This document shows positions 1 through 10,325 of a DNA stretch of 64,000 nucleotides, in pieces; position 1 is the first letter of the stretch, and every line of letters starts with the position of its first letter. The stretch spans positions 124,001-188,000 of the forward strand of contig NZ_CP118733.1 in NCBI RefSeq assembly GCF_032594915.1, written 5' to 3'. The notes under the pieces were generated by a model. The model was not told the origin of the DNA, searched no databases, and worked only from the letters and a program-made list of their open reading frames with translations. The translations under genes were made by a program, and so were the position numbers. This DNA is from Streptococcus sp. 29896. Its GTDB lineage: Bacteria > Bacillota > Bacilli > Lactobacillales > Streptococcaceae.

Positions 1-3000
1 ATTCCAGCTAAGATTAAAGATGGCACAGCGATTGAAAAGATTCCAAACACTGCGACCATCTTCTATCAAACGCCATCAAGTGGTGGTGAAAAAGAAACTC
101 CACCGACACCACCAGTTCATGTAACCCCACCTCCAACGATTGATAAAAAAGTTAATAATGAGAATCATTACGACCTCGTTGAAGCTAAAGAAGCATTTAC
201 ATACACCATCGAGACACAAGTTCCAGACGGGGCAACTAGCTTTGTAATTAGCGATAAACTGGTGGATGTTCTTGAATTTGATGGTGAAAAAGGTGGCGTA
301 ACTGTTCAAATCAATGGAACAGATGTCACTGCTGCTACAACCATTACTGCAGAGAATAAAACACTTGAAGTGGCATTGTCTACGGATCAATTGAAGAAGA
401 ACGTTGGCCAGAAAGTTCTTGTAACCTTTAATGCAAAAGTAATTGAGGGTTCTGATTTATCTAACTATATTGAGGAAGGCGTTGCAAAAGTTCCAAACAC
501 TGCAAGCTACATCATTAATACAGATCCTAAGACTAAAAAAGAAACAAAACCTGTTACAGTAACTCCTCCAGGAGAAACATCTGAGCCGCAGAAGACAGTT
601 AATGATCAACAGTCAGCTCAATTGTCAAACCTTGAGGAAGTATTCACCTACAAAGTAACTGCTCAAGTTCCAACAAATACGGCTGGATTTACCAAGTTTG
701 AACTCAGAGATGATTTGGAAGACATCTTGACTGTTACTGAAACCAGTGCAACAGTTGGTGATGCCACATTGGATCAGAAAGTTACAGTTACAAGTCCAGA
801 AGAAGCAAATGCTGCAAATGGAAATGTAACAGCTAGTCTTTCGTCTAATGACATTGCGAAATTCGCAGGCAAGACTGTTACATTGACAATCAAAGCACGT
901 CTTAAAGATGGTGTGACTGCTGAAGAGTTAGCAAAATATGTCACTGCAGACAATGTAGCTGGCTCCATTCCGAACCGTGCGACATTGACAGTTGGAGACA
1001 AACCTAACCAAACCAAAGAATCTGAGAACGTTCCAGTAACTCCACCAAGTGAAAATCCATCGATTACTAAGAAAATCAATGGCAACCTTGAGCATTTAGA
1101 TACTGAAACAGCGACAGATTATTCTTACAATATTAAAGTCAAAGTGCCAGCTGACATCACTAGCTACAAGAAATTTGTCATTCGTGATGAATTGAATGCT
1201 GATTTAGCGATTCAAGGCACACCAGTTATTTCAGGACCAGCAGCTCAATACTTCGATGTCAAAGTCGAAGGGCAGTTGGTAACAGCTACAATGAAAAACT
1301 TCGCTGCAGCACAAGAATTGGCCGGCAAAGAAGTTGAGTTGGTGATTGTCTCTCAAATCCGCAAGGGAGTGACAACACAAAATATCCCTAACACTGCAGA
1401 GGTTATCTATCAGAATAGAAGCCATGTAGAAGGCACACCAGATGGTAAAAATGATACTCCACCAGTAACTGTAACACCTCCTGGTGAAGACCCAACGGTT
1501 GAGAAGAAGATCAACAGCGACTTGACAGAAGCAGTTGTTCTTCCAGAGTCTAACTACACCTATAACATTACTTCAACCCTCCCAGTTGACATCACTAGCT
1601 ACAAGGCTTATGCGATTGTCGATGAATTGGATGAGAACCTCTCCATCCAAGGCACACCAGTTGTGACGGGAGATGCGGCGAAATTCTTCGAAGTGACCGT
1701 CACAGGCAATACTGTGAAAGCCACTATGAAGGACTTCAAGCAGGCCAAAGACTTGGCAGGCAAGCAGGTTGAATTGGTCATCACAGCTCAAGTCAAAGCA
1801 ACGAGCACCGCTGCGAAGATTGACAACACTGCTAAAGTGACCTACCAAAACAAGAACCATGTGGATGGTGAGCCAGATAGCGAAACCCCACCAACACCGC
1901 CAGTCACTGTGACAACACCTCCTGTAACGAAGAAGATCAATGAAAGCCTTGATCACTTAGATACAGCGACACAAACCAACTACACTTACAACATCAAGAC
2001 AGTTCTTCCAACTGATATTGCGACTTACAAGCGCTTCGTGATTACGGATAGCTTGGAGAGCGAATTGGCTGTCCAAGGCATCCCAACCATGACTGGAGAT
2101 GCGGCTAAGTTCTTCGATGTGAAGGTAGATGGTCAAGTGGTGACGGCAACGATCACAGACTTCGAAGCAGCTAAAGCGATGGCAGGCAAAGAAGTTGAAT
2201 TGGTGATTGTTTCTCAAATCCGCGAAGGGGTAACCCGTCAAGCGATTCCGAACCAAACCACCATCAGCTACACCAACAAGGCTAAGGCAGATGGTACTCC
2301 AGGTGATGTGACGACCACTCCACCAACTCCACCAGTAACTGTAACACCTCCTGGTGAGACACCAACGGTTGAGAAGAAAATCAACAGCGACTTGACAGAA
2401 GCAGTTGTTCTTCCAGAGTCTAACTACACCTATAACATTACTTCAACCCTCCCAGTTGACATCACTAGCTACAAGGCTTATGCGATTGTCGATGAATTGG
2501 ATGAGAACCTCTCCATCCAAGGCACACCAGTTGTGACGGGAGATGCGGCGAAATTCTTCGATGTGACCGTCACAGGCAATACTGTGAAAGCCACTATGAA
2601 GGACTTCAAGCAGGCCAAAGACTTGGCAGGCAAGCAGGTTGAATTGGTCATCACAGCTCAAGTCAAAGCAACGAGCACCGCTGCGAAGATTGACAACACC
2701 GCTAAAGTGACCTACCAAAACAAAAACCATGTGGATGGTGAGCCAGATAGCGAAACCCCACCAACACCGCCAGTCACTGTGACAACACCTCCTGTAACGA
2801 AGAAGATCAATGAAAGCCTTGATCACTTAGATACAGCGACACAAACCAACTACACTTACAACATCAAGACAGTTCTTCCAACTGATATTGCGACTTACAA
2901 GCGCTTCGTGATTACGGATAGCTTGGAGAGCGAATTGGCTGTCCAAGGCATCCCAACCATGACTGGAGATGCGGCTAAGTTCTTCGATGTGAAGGTAGAA

Positions 3001-6000
3001 GGTCAAGTGGTGACGGCAACGATCACAGACTTCGAAGCAGCTAAAGCGATGGCAGGCAAAGAAGTTGAATTGGTGATTGTTTCTCAAATCCGCGAAGGGG
3101 TAACCCGTCAAGCGATTCCGAACCAAACCACCATCAGCTACACCAACAAGGCTAAGGCAGATGGTACTCCAGGTGATGTGACGACCACTCCACCAACTCC
3201 ACCAGTAACCGTAACACCTCCTGGTGAGACACCAACGGTTGAGAAGAAAATCAACAGCGACTTGACAGAAGCAGTTGTTCTTCCAGAGTCTAACTACACC
3301 TATAACATTACTTCAACCCTCCCAGTTGACATCACTAGCTACAAGGCTTATGCGATTGTCGATGAATTGGATGAGAACCTCTCCATCCAAGGCACACCAG
3401 TTGTGACGGGAGATGCGGCGAAATTCTTCGAAGTGACCGTCACAGGCAATACTGTGAAAGCCACTATGAAGGACTTCAAGCAGGCCAAAGACTTGGCAGG
3501 CAAGCAGGTTGAATTGGTCATCACAGCTCAAGTCAAAGCAACGAGCACCGCTGCGAAGATTGACAACACTGCTAAAGTGACCTACCAAAACAAGAACCAT
3601 GTGGATGGTGAGCCAGATAGCGAAACCCCACCAACACCGCCAGTCACTGTGACAACACCTCCTGTAACGAAGAAGATCAATGAAAGCCTTGATCACTTAG
3701 ATACAGCGACACAAACCAACTACACTTACAACATCAAGACAGTTCTTCCAACTGATATTGCGACTTACAAGCGCTTCGTGATTACGGATAGCTTGGAGAG
3801 CGAATTGGCTGTCCAAGGCATCCCAACCATGACTGGAGATGCGGCTAAGTTCTTCGATGTGAAGGTAGAAGGTCAAGTGGTGACGGCAACGATCACAGAC
3901 TTCGAAGCAGCTAAAGCGATGGCAGGCAAAGAAGTTGAATTGGTGATTGTTTCTCAAATCCGCGAAGGGGTAACCCGTCAAGCGATTCCGAACCAAACCA
4001 CCATCAGCTACACCAACAAGGCTAAGGCAGATGGTACTCCAGGTGATGTGACGACCACTCCACCAACTCCACCAGTAACCGTAACACCTCCTGGTGAGAC
4101 ACCAACGGTTGAGAAGAAAATCAACAGCGACTTGACAGAAGCAGTTGTTCTTCCAGAGTCTAACTACACCTATAACATTACTTCAACCCTCCCAGTTGAC
4201 ATCACTAGCTACAAGGCTTATGCGATTGTCGATGAATTGGATGAGAACCTCTCCATCCAAGGCACACCAGTTGTGACGGGAGATGCGGCGAAATTCTTCG
4301 AAGTGACCGTCACAGGCAATACTGTGAAAGCCACTATGAAGGACTTCAAGCAGGCCAAAGACTTGGCAGGCAAGCAGGTTGAATTGGTCATCACAGCTCA
4401 AGTCAAAGCAACGAGCACCGCTGCGAAGATTGACAACACTGCTAAAGTGACCTACCAAAACAAGAACCATGTGGATGGTGAGCCAGATAGCGAAACCCCA
4501 CCAACACCGCCAGTCACTGTGACAACACCTCCTGTAACGAAGAAGATCAATGAAAGCCTTGATCACTTAGATACAGCGACACAAACCAACTACACTTACA
4601 ACATCAAGACAGTTCTTCCAACTGATATTGCGACTTACAAGCGCTTCGTGATTACGGATAGCTTGGAGAGCGAATTGGCTGTCCAAGGCATCCCAACCAT
4701 GACTGGAGATGCGGCTAAGTTCTTCGATGTGAAGGTAGATGGTCAAGTGGTGACGGCAACGATCACAGACTTCGAAGCAGCTAAAGCGATGGCCGGCAAA
4801 GAAGTTGAATTGGTGATTGTTTCTCAAATCCGCGAAGGGGTAACCCGTCAAGCGATTCCGAACCAAACCACCATCAGCTACACCAACAAGGCTAAGGCCG
4901 ATGGCACTCCAGGTGATGTGACGACCACTCCACCAACTCCACCAGTAACTGTAACACCTCCTGGTGAGACACCAACGGTTGAGAAGAAGATCAACAGCGA
5001 CTTGACAGAAGCAGTTGTTCTTCCAGAGTCTAACTACACCTATAACATTACTTCAACCCTCCCAGTTGACATCACTAGCTACAAGGCTTATGCGATTGTC
5101 GATGAATTGGATGAGAACCTCTCCATCCAAGGCACACCAGTTGTGACGGGAGATGCGGCGAAATTCTTCGATGTGACCGTCACAGGCAATACTGTGAAAG
5201 CCACTATGAAGGACTTCAAGCAGGCCAAAGACTTGGCAGGCAAGCAGGTTGAATTGGTCATCACAGCTCAAGTCAAAGCAACGAGCACCGCTGCGAAGAT
5301 TGACAACACTGCTAAAGTGACCTACCAAAACAAGAACCATGTGGATGGTGAGCCAGATAGCGAAACCCCACCAACACCGCCAGTCACTGTGACAACACCT
5401 CCTGTAACGAAGAAGATCAATGAAAGCCTTGATCACTTAGATACAGCGACACAAACCAACTACACTTACAACATCAAGACAGTTCTTCCAACTGATATTG
5501 CGACTTACAAGCGCTTCGTGATTACGGATAGCTTGGAGAGCGAATTGGCTGTCCAAGGCATCCCAACCCTGACTGGAGATGCGGCTAAGTTCTTCGATGT
5601 GAAGGTAGAAGGTCAAGTGGTGACGGCAACGATCACAGACTTCGAAGCAGCTAAAGCGATGGCCGGCAAAGAAGTTGAATTGGTGATTGTTTCTCAAATC
5701 CGCGAAGGGGTAACCCGTCAAGCGATTCCGAACCAAACCACCATCAGCTACACCAACAAGGCTAAGGCCGATGGCACTCCAGGTGATGTGACGACCACTC
5801 CACCAACTCCACCAGTAACTGTAACACCTCCTGGTGAGACACCAACGGTTGAGAAGAAGATCAACAGCGACTTGACAGAAGCAGTTGTTCTTCCAGAGTC
5901 TAACTACACCTATAACATTACTTCAACCCTCCCAGTTGACATCACTAGCTACAAGGCTTATGCGATTGTCGATGAATTGGATGAGAACCTCTCCATCCAA

Positions 6001-9000
6001 GGCACACCAGTTGTGACGGGAGATGCGGCGAAATTCTTCGATGTGACCGTCACAGGCAATACTGTGAAAGCCACTATGAAGGACTTCAAGCAGGCCAAAG
6101 ACTTGGCAGGCAAGCAGGTTGAATTGGTCATCACAGCTCAAGTCAAAGCAACGAGCACCGCTGCGAAGATTGACAACACTGCTAAAGTGACCTACCAAAA
6201 CAAGAACCATGTGGATGGTGAGCCAGATAGCGAAACCCCACCAACACCGCCAGTCACTGTGACAACACCTCCTGTAACGAAGAAGATCAATGAAAGCCTT
6301 GATCACTTAGATACAGCGACACAAACCAACTACACTTACAACATCAAGACAGTTCTTCCAACTGATATTGCGACTTACAAGCGCTTCGTGATTACGGATA
6401 GCTTGGAGAGCGAATTGGCTGTCCAAGGCATCCCAACCCTGACTGGAGATGCGGCTAAGTTCTTCGATGTGAAGGTAGAAGGTCAAGTGGTGACGGCAAC
6501 GATCACAGACTTCGAAGCAGCTAAAGCGATGGCCGGCAAAGAAGTTGAATTGGTGATTGTTTCTCAAATCCGCGAAGGGGTAACCCGTCAAGCGATTCCG
6601 AACCAAACCACCATCAGCTACACCAACAAGGCTAAGGCAGATGGTACTCCAGGTGATGTGACGACCACTCCACCAACTCCACCAGTAACCGTAACACCTC
6701 CTGGTGAGACACCAACGGTTGAGAAGAAAATCAACAGCGACTTGGATCATTTGGATATCGAAACAGAGAAAGATTATAACTACAATATCACGACAATCTT
6801 GCCGGTTGATATTGCAAGTTACAAGCGCTATGTTCTAACAGATACACTTGATCAAGACCTAGCTATTCAAGGTACACCAGTCATTACGGGTGAAGCAGCG
6901 AAATTCTTTGATGTGACAGTAGATGGACAAACTGTTACTGCGACTATGAAGGACTTCAAGCAAGCTAAAGAATGGGCAGGCAAGCAGGTTGAATTGGTGA
7001 TTACAGCACAAGTTCGTGAAGGAATTACACGTCCAAATATCCCGAATACCGCAAAAGTAGAATTCACTAATAAATCTGATCAAACTGGTGAAAAAGAAAC
7101 CAAGCCAGTAACTGTAACGCCACCAACACCAAATACTCCACCGATTGAGAAGAAGGTAAATGGTTCGGCAAGTGTAGAATTGGCAAGCCGTCAAGAAGTA
7201 TTTACATATACAATTGATACGGTTGTTCCGACAGGGGCATTTGCCTTTGAAGTAAACGATACACTTGAAGATGTATTGGCATTTGAAGGAGAAGTGACAG
7301 CGACCTTGGCAGGCAAGGCACTCTCTGCAAATCAAATCACAGTAGCTGGTCAAACAGTGACCGTGAAATTGACCAAAGAACAAGTTCGCCAGCAAGCTGG
7401 TGCACCACTTCAAGTTGTCTTCTTTGCTAAAGTCAAAGATGGTGCTGATTTGACACCATATATGACGGATGGACAAACTAGCGTGCCAAATACGGCAAGC
7501 TACATCATCAACAATAACCCATCAACGAAGAAAGATTCAAATACTGTTCCAGTTTATCCTCCTACACCAAATGATCCAGGCGTAGATAAGAAAATCAATC
7601 GTGATTTGACCCATCTTGATGTAGAAGTCAACAAATCTTATATGTATAATGTCACTGCAGATCTTCCTCAAGACATTGCAACATATAAAGAATTTGTTGT
7701 GACGGATATCGTAGAACCGGTTCTTGCAATCAACGGAGAAGTTGTTGCATATGTTGATGGTTACGCGACAGATGCTGTGAAAGTGACTGTTGAAGGCAAC
7801 CGTGTGGTTGCATCAGTTGTTGACTTTACGAGATTAGCAGGCTTTAAGCAAATCCAATTGTATATCCCTGCTTACATCAAGTCAGATGCTGATTTGACAG
7901 CTTACATGAAGGATAATGCTGCAAGCATTCCAAACACAGCTTCTCTTGACTTCACAGACAGCAATGGTGTGAAGAAACGCAAGGAAACTACCCCAGTAAC
8001 CGTTACTCCTCCAACACCTGATACGCCACCAACACCACCGGTGAACCCACCACAACCAGGAACACCTGTGAAAACAGTTAGTCGTGTAGATGGTTTGGAA
8101 CAAACTGACTACTTGGCTCTCCTACTTGCAACAGAAAACTTCCGCTTCGATATCAAATCAGTTGTTCCAATGGATGAAGCTGATGATAAGCGTTTGAATT
8201 TGACAAGTCTTACTATCACAGACCAGATGGACAACCTCTTCACAGTGTCTCCTGACAAGGTAGCTGTGAAGGTGACAAATGCACCAACTGCAAATGCAAA
8301 CTATATTGATGAGGATGTAGAGAAAGCACAGGCTGCACTTGATGTTGAGGTTGCAAAACTTGAGGAAATTAAACAGTCTGCTCAAACGGACGCAAGTGCC
8401 GCAGCCTTGACTGAAGCACAAAATCTTCTCGCAACACTTGAAGCTGAATGGATAGCTGCAGAAGCGAAGTTAGCAGAATTAACTGCTGCAAACACTGCAA
8501 CAACAAGTTCTACACCAGCTTCAACCACTGAAGAATCGACAGAAGCTCCTGTTGAAACTCCGGCAGTTGACTACGCTTCAGAAATTGCAGCACAGGAAGC
8601 TCTCATGGCGGAACTCCAAGTTAAGTTGGATGAAGCTAAGACTCAGGTACAGACTGCACAAGCTGCACTGTCAACTGCAAAAACAGCAGCTGAAGTGAAG
8701 GTTGAAGTAGAGAACCAAGAGAAAGTAGTAGCAGAGAAGCAAACTGTTCTTGATGAAGCGAAAAAACGTCAAGCTATGGTTCAAGAACGCATTGCACAAT
8801 TGGCAAATGTCAATGAAAAAGGTGAGTTGACAGCTCAAGCGATTGTTGCATTGGGAGGAAGCATCAAAGTTGAAGGACAATTGGTGACAGTTGATTTCAC
8901 TGATGAATACACAATGGAAGCCCTGAAAGGTTACACTGTCAATGTGATCATTTACTCAAGCATCTCTGATGTGAATGCATTGACGAAAGATCACTTCACA

Positions 9001-9330
9001 ACAGGTATTGATAATACGGCAACCGTACAATTCAATCATGATCCAAGTGAGCAATTGACGAAGAAAACTAACAAGGTAACGGTTGTACCTCCTAAGAATG
9101 ATACACCGCCACCACCTCCAACAACACCTGAAAAACCAAAAGGAGAATTGCCAACTCCACCAACTCCACCAACCCCACCAACACCGCCTACAACACCGCC
9201 ATCTACATCAACACCGCCTAAACCAGGAACAAATCTTCCTAAAACAGGCTCAGATGCAAATGGTCTGTATGCCCTTGTTGGCTTGATGCTTGGAGCACTT
9301 ACGCTTGCGTTTCAAAAGCGAAAGCAGTAA
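1..9330 (+). CDS. Giant LPXTG-anchored isopeptide-module adhesin (5' end outside window)
   Basis: The reading frame is open from base 1, so the gene starts upstream; 3109 residues are visible. The protein is a string of modules of about 145 residues. Each opens with a Lys-rich strand (xKKIN or xKKVN), continues with an aromatic strand such as YTYNI and an acidic ITDSL-type loop, and closes with PNTA or PNQT before a Pro/Thr linker. I count one partial and 19 complete modules. The Lys near the start and Asn near the end match the layout of fimbrial isopeptide (D2-type) domains, which form internal Lys-Asn bonds. Residues about 2770-2938 form a long Glu/Ala/Lys-rich coiled coil inserted in the last module. 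A Pro-rich wall-spanning stretch, LPKTG (3079-3083), a hydrophobic helix and a KRKQ tail end the protein, so sortase should anchor it to peptidoglycan. A surface adhesin or stalk role is inferred; no ligand can be named. Confidence 0.93.
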   Translation: MPAKIKDGTAIEKIPNTATIFYQTPSSGGEKETPPTPPVHVTPPPTIDKKVNNENHYDLVEAKEAFTYTIETQVPDGATSFVISDKLVDVLEFDGEKGGVTVQINGTDVTAATTITAENKTLEVALSTDQLKKNVGQKVLVTFNAKVIEGSDLSNYIEEGVAKVPNTASYIINTDPKTKKETKPVTVTPPGETSEPQKTVNDQQSAQLSNLEEVFTYKVTAQVPTNTAGFTKFELRDDLEDILTVTETSATVGDATLDQKVTVTSPEEANAANGNVTASLSSNDIAKFAGKTVTLTIKARLKDGVTAEELAKYVTADNVAGSIPNRATLTVGDKPNQTKESENVPVTPPSENPSITKKINGNLEHLDTETATDYSYNIKVKVPADITSYKKFVIRDELNADLAIQGTPVISGPAAQYFDVKVEGQLVTATMKNFAAAQELAGKEVELVIVSQIRKGVTTQNIPNTAEVIYQNRSHVEGTPDGKNDTPPVTVTPPGEDPTVEKKINSDLTEAVVLPESNYTYNITSTLPVDITSYKAYAIVDELDENLSIQGTPVVTGDAAKFFEVTVTGNTVKATMKDFKQAKDLAGKQVELVITAQVKATSTAAKIDNTAKVTYQNKNHVDGEPDSETPPTPPVTVTTPPVTKKINESLDHLDTATQTNYTYNIKTVLPTDIATYKRFVITDSLESELAVQGIPTMTGDAAKFFDVKVDGQVVTATITDFEAAKAMAGKEVELVIVSQIREGVTRQAIPNQTTISYTNKAKADGTPGDVTTTPPTPPVTVTPPGETPTVEKKINSDLTEAVVLPESNYTYNITSTLPVDITSYKAYAIVDELDENLSIQGTPVVTGDAAKFFDVTVTGNTVKATMKDFKQAKDLAGKQVELVITAQVKATSTAAKIDNTAKVTYQNKNHVDGEPDSETPPTPPVTVTTPPVTKKINESLDHLDTATQTNYTYNIKTVLPTDIATYKRFVITDSLESELAVQGIPTMTGDAAKFFDVKVEGQVVTATITDFEAAKAMAGKEVELVIVSQIREGVTRQAIPNQTTISYTNKAKADGTPGDVTTTPPTPPVTVTPPGETPTVEKKINSDLTEAVVLPESNYTYNITSTLPVDITSYKAYAIVDELDENLSIQGTPVVTGDAAKFFEVTVTGNTVKATMKDFKQAKDLAGKQVELVITAQVKATSTAAKIDNTAKVTYQNKNHVDGEPDSETPPTPPVTVTTPPVTKKINESLDHLDTATQTNYTYNIKTVLPTDIATYKRFVITDSLESELAVQGIPTMTGDAAKFFDVKVEGQVVTATITDFEAAKAMAGKEVELVIVSQIREGVTRQAIPNQTTISYTNKAKADGTPGDVTTTPPTPPVTVTPPGETPTVEKKINSDLTEAVVLPESNYTYNITSTLPVDITSYKAYAIVDELDENLSIQGTPVVTGDAAKFFEVTVTGNTVKATMKDFKQAKDLAGKQVELVITAQVKATSTAAKIDNTAKVTYQNKNHVDGEPDSETPPTPPVTVTTPPVTKKINESLDHLDTATQTNYTYNIKTVLPTDIATYKRFVITDSLESELAVQGIPTMTGDAAKFFDVKVDGQVVTATITDFEAAKAMAGKEVELVIVSQIREGVTRQAIPNQTTISYTNKAKADGTPGDVTTTPPTPPVTVTPPGETPTVEKKINSDLTEAVVLPESNYTYNITSTLPVDITSYKAYAIVDELDENLSIQGTPVVTGDAAKFFDVTVTGNTVKATMKDFKQAKDLAGKQVELVITAQVKATSTAAKIDNTAKVTYQNKNHVDGEPDSETPPTPPVTVTTPPVTKKINESLDHLDTATQTNYTYNIKTVLPTDIATYKRFVITDSLESELAVQGIPTLTGDAAKFFDVKVEGQVVTATITDFEAAKAMAGKEVELVIVSQIREGVTRQAIPNQTTISYTNKAKADGTPGDVTTTPPTPPVTVTPPGETPTVEKKINSDLTEAVVLPESNYTYNITSTLPVDITSYKAYAIVDELDENLSIQGTPVVTGDAAKFFDVTVTGNTVKATMKDFKQAKDLAGKQVELVITAQVKATSTAAKIDNTAKVTYQNKNHVDGEPDSETPPTPPVTVTTPPVTKKINESLDHLDTATQTNYTYNIKTVLPTDIATYKRFVITDSLESELAVQGIPTLTGDAAKFFDVKVEGQVVTATITDFEAAKAMAGKEVELVIVSQIREGVTRQAIPNQTTISYTNKAKADGTPGDVTTTPPTPPVTVTPPGETPTVEKKINSDLDHLDIETEKDYNYNITTILPVDIASYKRYVLTDTLDQDLAIQGTPVITGEAAKFFDVTVDGQTVTATMKDFKQAKEWAGKQVELVITAQVREGITRPNIPNTAKVEFTNKSDQTGEKETKPVTVTPPTPNTPPIEKKVNGSASVELASRQEVFTYTIDTVVPTGAFAFEVNDTLEDVLAFEGEVTATLAGKALSANQITVAGQTVTVKLTKEQVRQQAGAPLQVVFFAKVKDGADLTPYMTDGQTSVPNTASYIINNNPSTKKDSNTVPVYPPTPNDPGVDKKINRDLTHLDVEVNKSYMYNVTADLPQDIATYKEFVVTDIVEPVLAINGEVVAYVDGYATDAVKVTVEGNRVVASVVDFTRLAGFKQIQLYIPAYIKSDADLTAYMKDNAASIPNTASLDFTDSNGVKKRKETTPVTVTPPTPDTPPTPPVNPPQPGTPVKTVSRVDGLEQTDYLALLLATENFRFDIKSVVPMDEADDKRLNLTSLTITDQMDNLFTVSPDKVAVKVTNAPTANANYIDEDVEKAQAALDVEVAKLEEIKQSAQTDASAAALTEAQNLLATLEAEWIAAEAKLAELTAANTATTSSTPASTTEESTEAPVETPAVDYASEIAAQEALMAELQVKLDEAKTQVQTAQAALSTAKTAAEVKVEVENQEKVVAEKQTVLDEAKKRQAMVQERIAQLANVNEKGELTAQAIVALGGSIKVEGQLVTVDFTDEYTMEALKGYTVNVIIYSSISDVNALTKDHFTTGIDNTATVQFNHDPSEQLTKKTNKVTVVPPKNDTPPPPPTTPEKPKGELPTPPTPPTPPTPPTTPPSTSTPPKPGTNLPKTGSDANGLYALVGLMLGALTLAFQKRKQ
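1492..6711 (+). repeat. Six tandem 870-bp coding repeats in the adhesin
   Basis: Six consecutive 870-bp units (290 codons) lie head to tail in frame. Each encodes two different modules, one beginning VEKKINSDLTEAV and one beginning VTKKINESLDHLD. The units differ at only a few positions, for example Glu/Asp in the KFF(E/D)VTV strand, Asp/Glu in VKV(D/E)GQ, Met/Leu in PT(M/L)TG, and a few silent changes. A seventh unit starts at 6712 but diverges after about 30 bases into a related module. Such identity implies recent duplication or gene conversion, and copy number is likely to vary between strains. Confidence 0.95.
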
Positions 9331-9381
9331 GATAGACTCCAGGAACAAGAAAAGGCATCAGTAAGATGCTTTGACAAAGAT

Positions 9382-9428
9382 AACTCGGGTTCCAGTTCAT
9401 TATGAAAAGAGCCCGAGTTGTTTTTGGT
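9382..9428 (+). terminator. Terminator after the adhesin gene
   Basis: The arms AACTCGGG and CCCGAGTT (9382-9419) are followed by a T tract. The hairpin lies about 50 bases after the adhesin stop codon, consistent with rho-independent termination. Confidence 0.8.
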
Positions 9429-9479
9429 TTTTACAGACTCAGATGAGGTGTAAAATAGAATAGAATTTCGGAGAGAGAT

Positions 9480-10052
9480 ATGAAAAAAAGAGAACTAGTG
9501 GCAGCTTTGGCAATTGTCATTCTCCTAGTAGGTGGCATCATCTACCTAGTGACAACCAGTAGCTTGACACAGGATGTCACTACGACAGAAGTAGCGACAA
9601 GCACCAGTCAACCAACAGAGGAGGAATTGGCAAGTCTAACCAAGAGCATGCAAGCCATTTCTTTCCTAGATGAGAATGATCAGGAAACAAGCGTGAAAGA
9701 GGTTACGACAAAACCAGCCATTGTTGTATTTTGGGCAAGTTGGTGTCCAGATTGTCAAGCTCAGTTGCCGATTCTTGCAAAATTGTATAAAAAATATAGT
9801 GAGGATATTGACTTCATCTTCCTAAATGTTGTGGATCAAACCAGGGAGACTAAAGAAAGTGGTCAAAAATATTTGGCGGCTAACTATGAGTTTACCTATT
9901 ACCAAGACAAAGATTTGGTGGCAGCAGATAGTTTGAAAGTAACCAATATTCCAACGATGTTCGTATTAAATGGTCAGCAGGAAGTCGTTCAAGTCTTCCG
10001 TAGCAATCAAACAGAGGAAGTTCTATCAAAAGCCTTGGAATCTGTTAAATAG
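9480..10052 (+). CDS. Membrane-anchored thiol-disulfide oxidoreductase, SdbA/TlpA-like
   Basis: 190 residues. An N-terminal hydrophobic helix (about residues 8-25) is an uncleaved anchor or signal, followed by a Thr/Ser linker and a thioredoxin-like domain. The active site is WCPDC, with Cys89 and Cys92. The loop NIPT supplies the cis-proline expected of the fold. The CPDC dipeptide and size match the Gram-positive SdbA group, which introduces disulfide bonds into exported proteins in Streptococcus gordonii; a TlpA/ResA-type reductase is the alternative. The start follows GGAGAG with good spacing. It is a single gene with its own terminator. Confidence 0.8.
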   Translation: MKKRELVAALAIVILLVGGIIYLVTTSSLTQDVTTTEVATSTSQPTEEELASLTKSMQAISFLDENDQETSVKEVTTKPAIVVFWASWCPDCQAQLPILAKLYKKYSEDIDFIFLNVVDQTRETKESGQKYLAANYEFTYYQDKDLVAADSLKVTNIPTMFVLNGQQEVVQVFRSNQTEEVLSKALESVK

Positions 10053-10097
10053 ACTGAAGAATGCGATTTATATGAAGGGAAATACCAAGCCCAATAG

Positions 10098-10121
10098 AAA
10101 GCACCTACGGGTGCTTTTTTT
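10098..10121 (+). terminator. Terminator after the oxidoreductase gene
   Basis: AAAGCACC-TACG-GGTGCTTT is a perfect 8-bp stem followed by T residues, 46 bases after the stop codon. Confidence 0.9.
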
Positions 10122-10185
10122 GATTCATTTGACAATGCAGTCCCTTAAAATTTGTTGAAATAGATGGGGCAGGGGTTGTAAAAAC

Positions 10186-10325
10186 TTGCTATTTTTCATA
10201 AATAGTTATATAATGAGAATGTTGAAAAGGAACTTGTAGGCTTACAAGTTAAAATTTTCACAAAAGGATTAAAAGGCTTGCCTTTTAAAATATAGAACTC
10301 GATTTTCATAAGGAGGAAATCATTC
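10186..10325 (+). promoter_or_regulatory. gapA promoter and structured leader
   Basis: TTGCTA (10186-10191), a 17-bp spacer and TATAAT (10209-10214) form a near-ideal sigma-A promoter. The roughly 100-nt leader holds two perfect stem-loops: AACTTGTA-GGCT-TACAAGTT (10231-10250) and AAAAGGC-TT-GCCTTTT (10271-10286). A strong Shine-Dalgarno, AGGAGG, lies just before the start codon. The hairpins could stabilise this highly expressed mRNA; that is inference. Confidence 0.85.

Noticed and set aside
1573..6750. Repeated minus-strand open frames of 99-147 codons within the adhesin
   Set aside because: They recur at 870-bp steps as antisense shadows of the coding repeats, have no ribosome sites and contain no recognisable domain.
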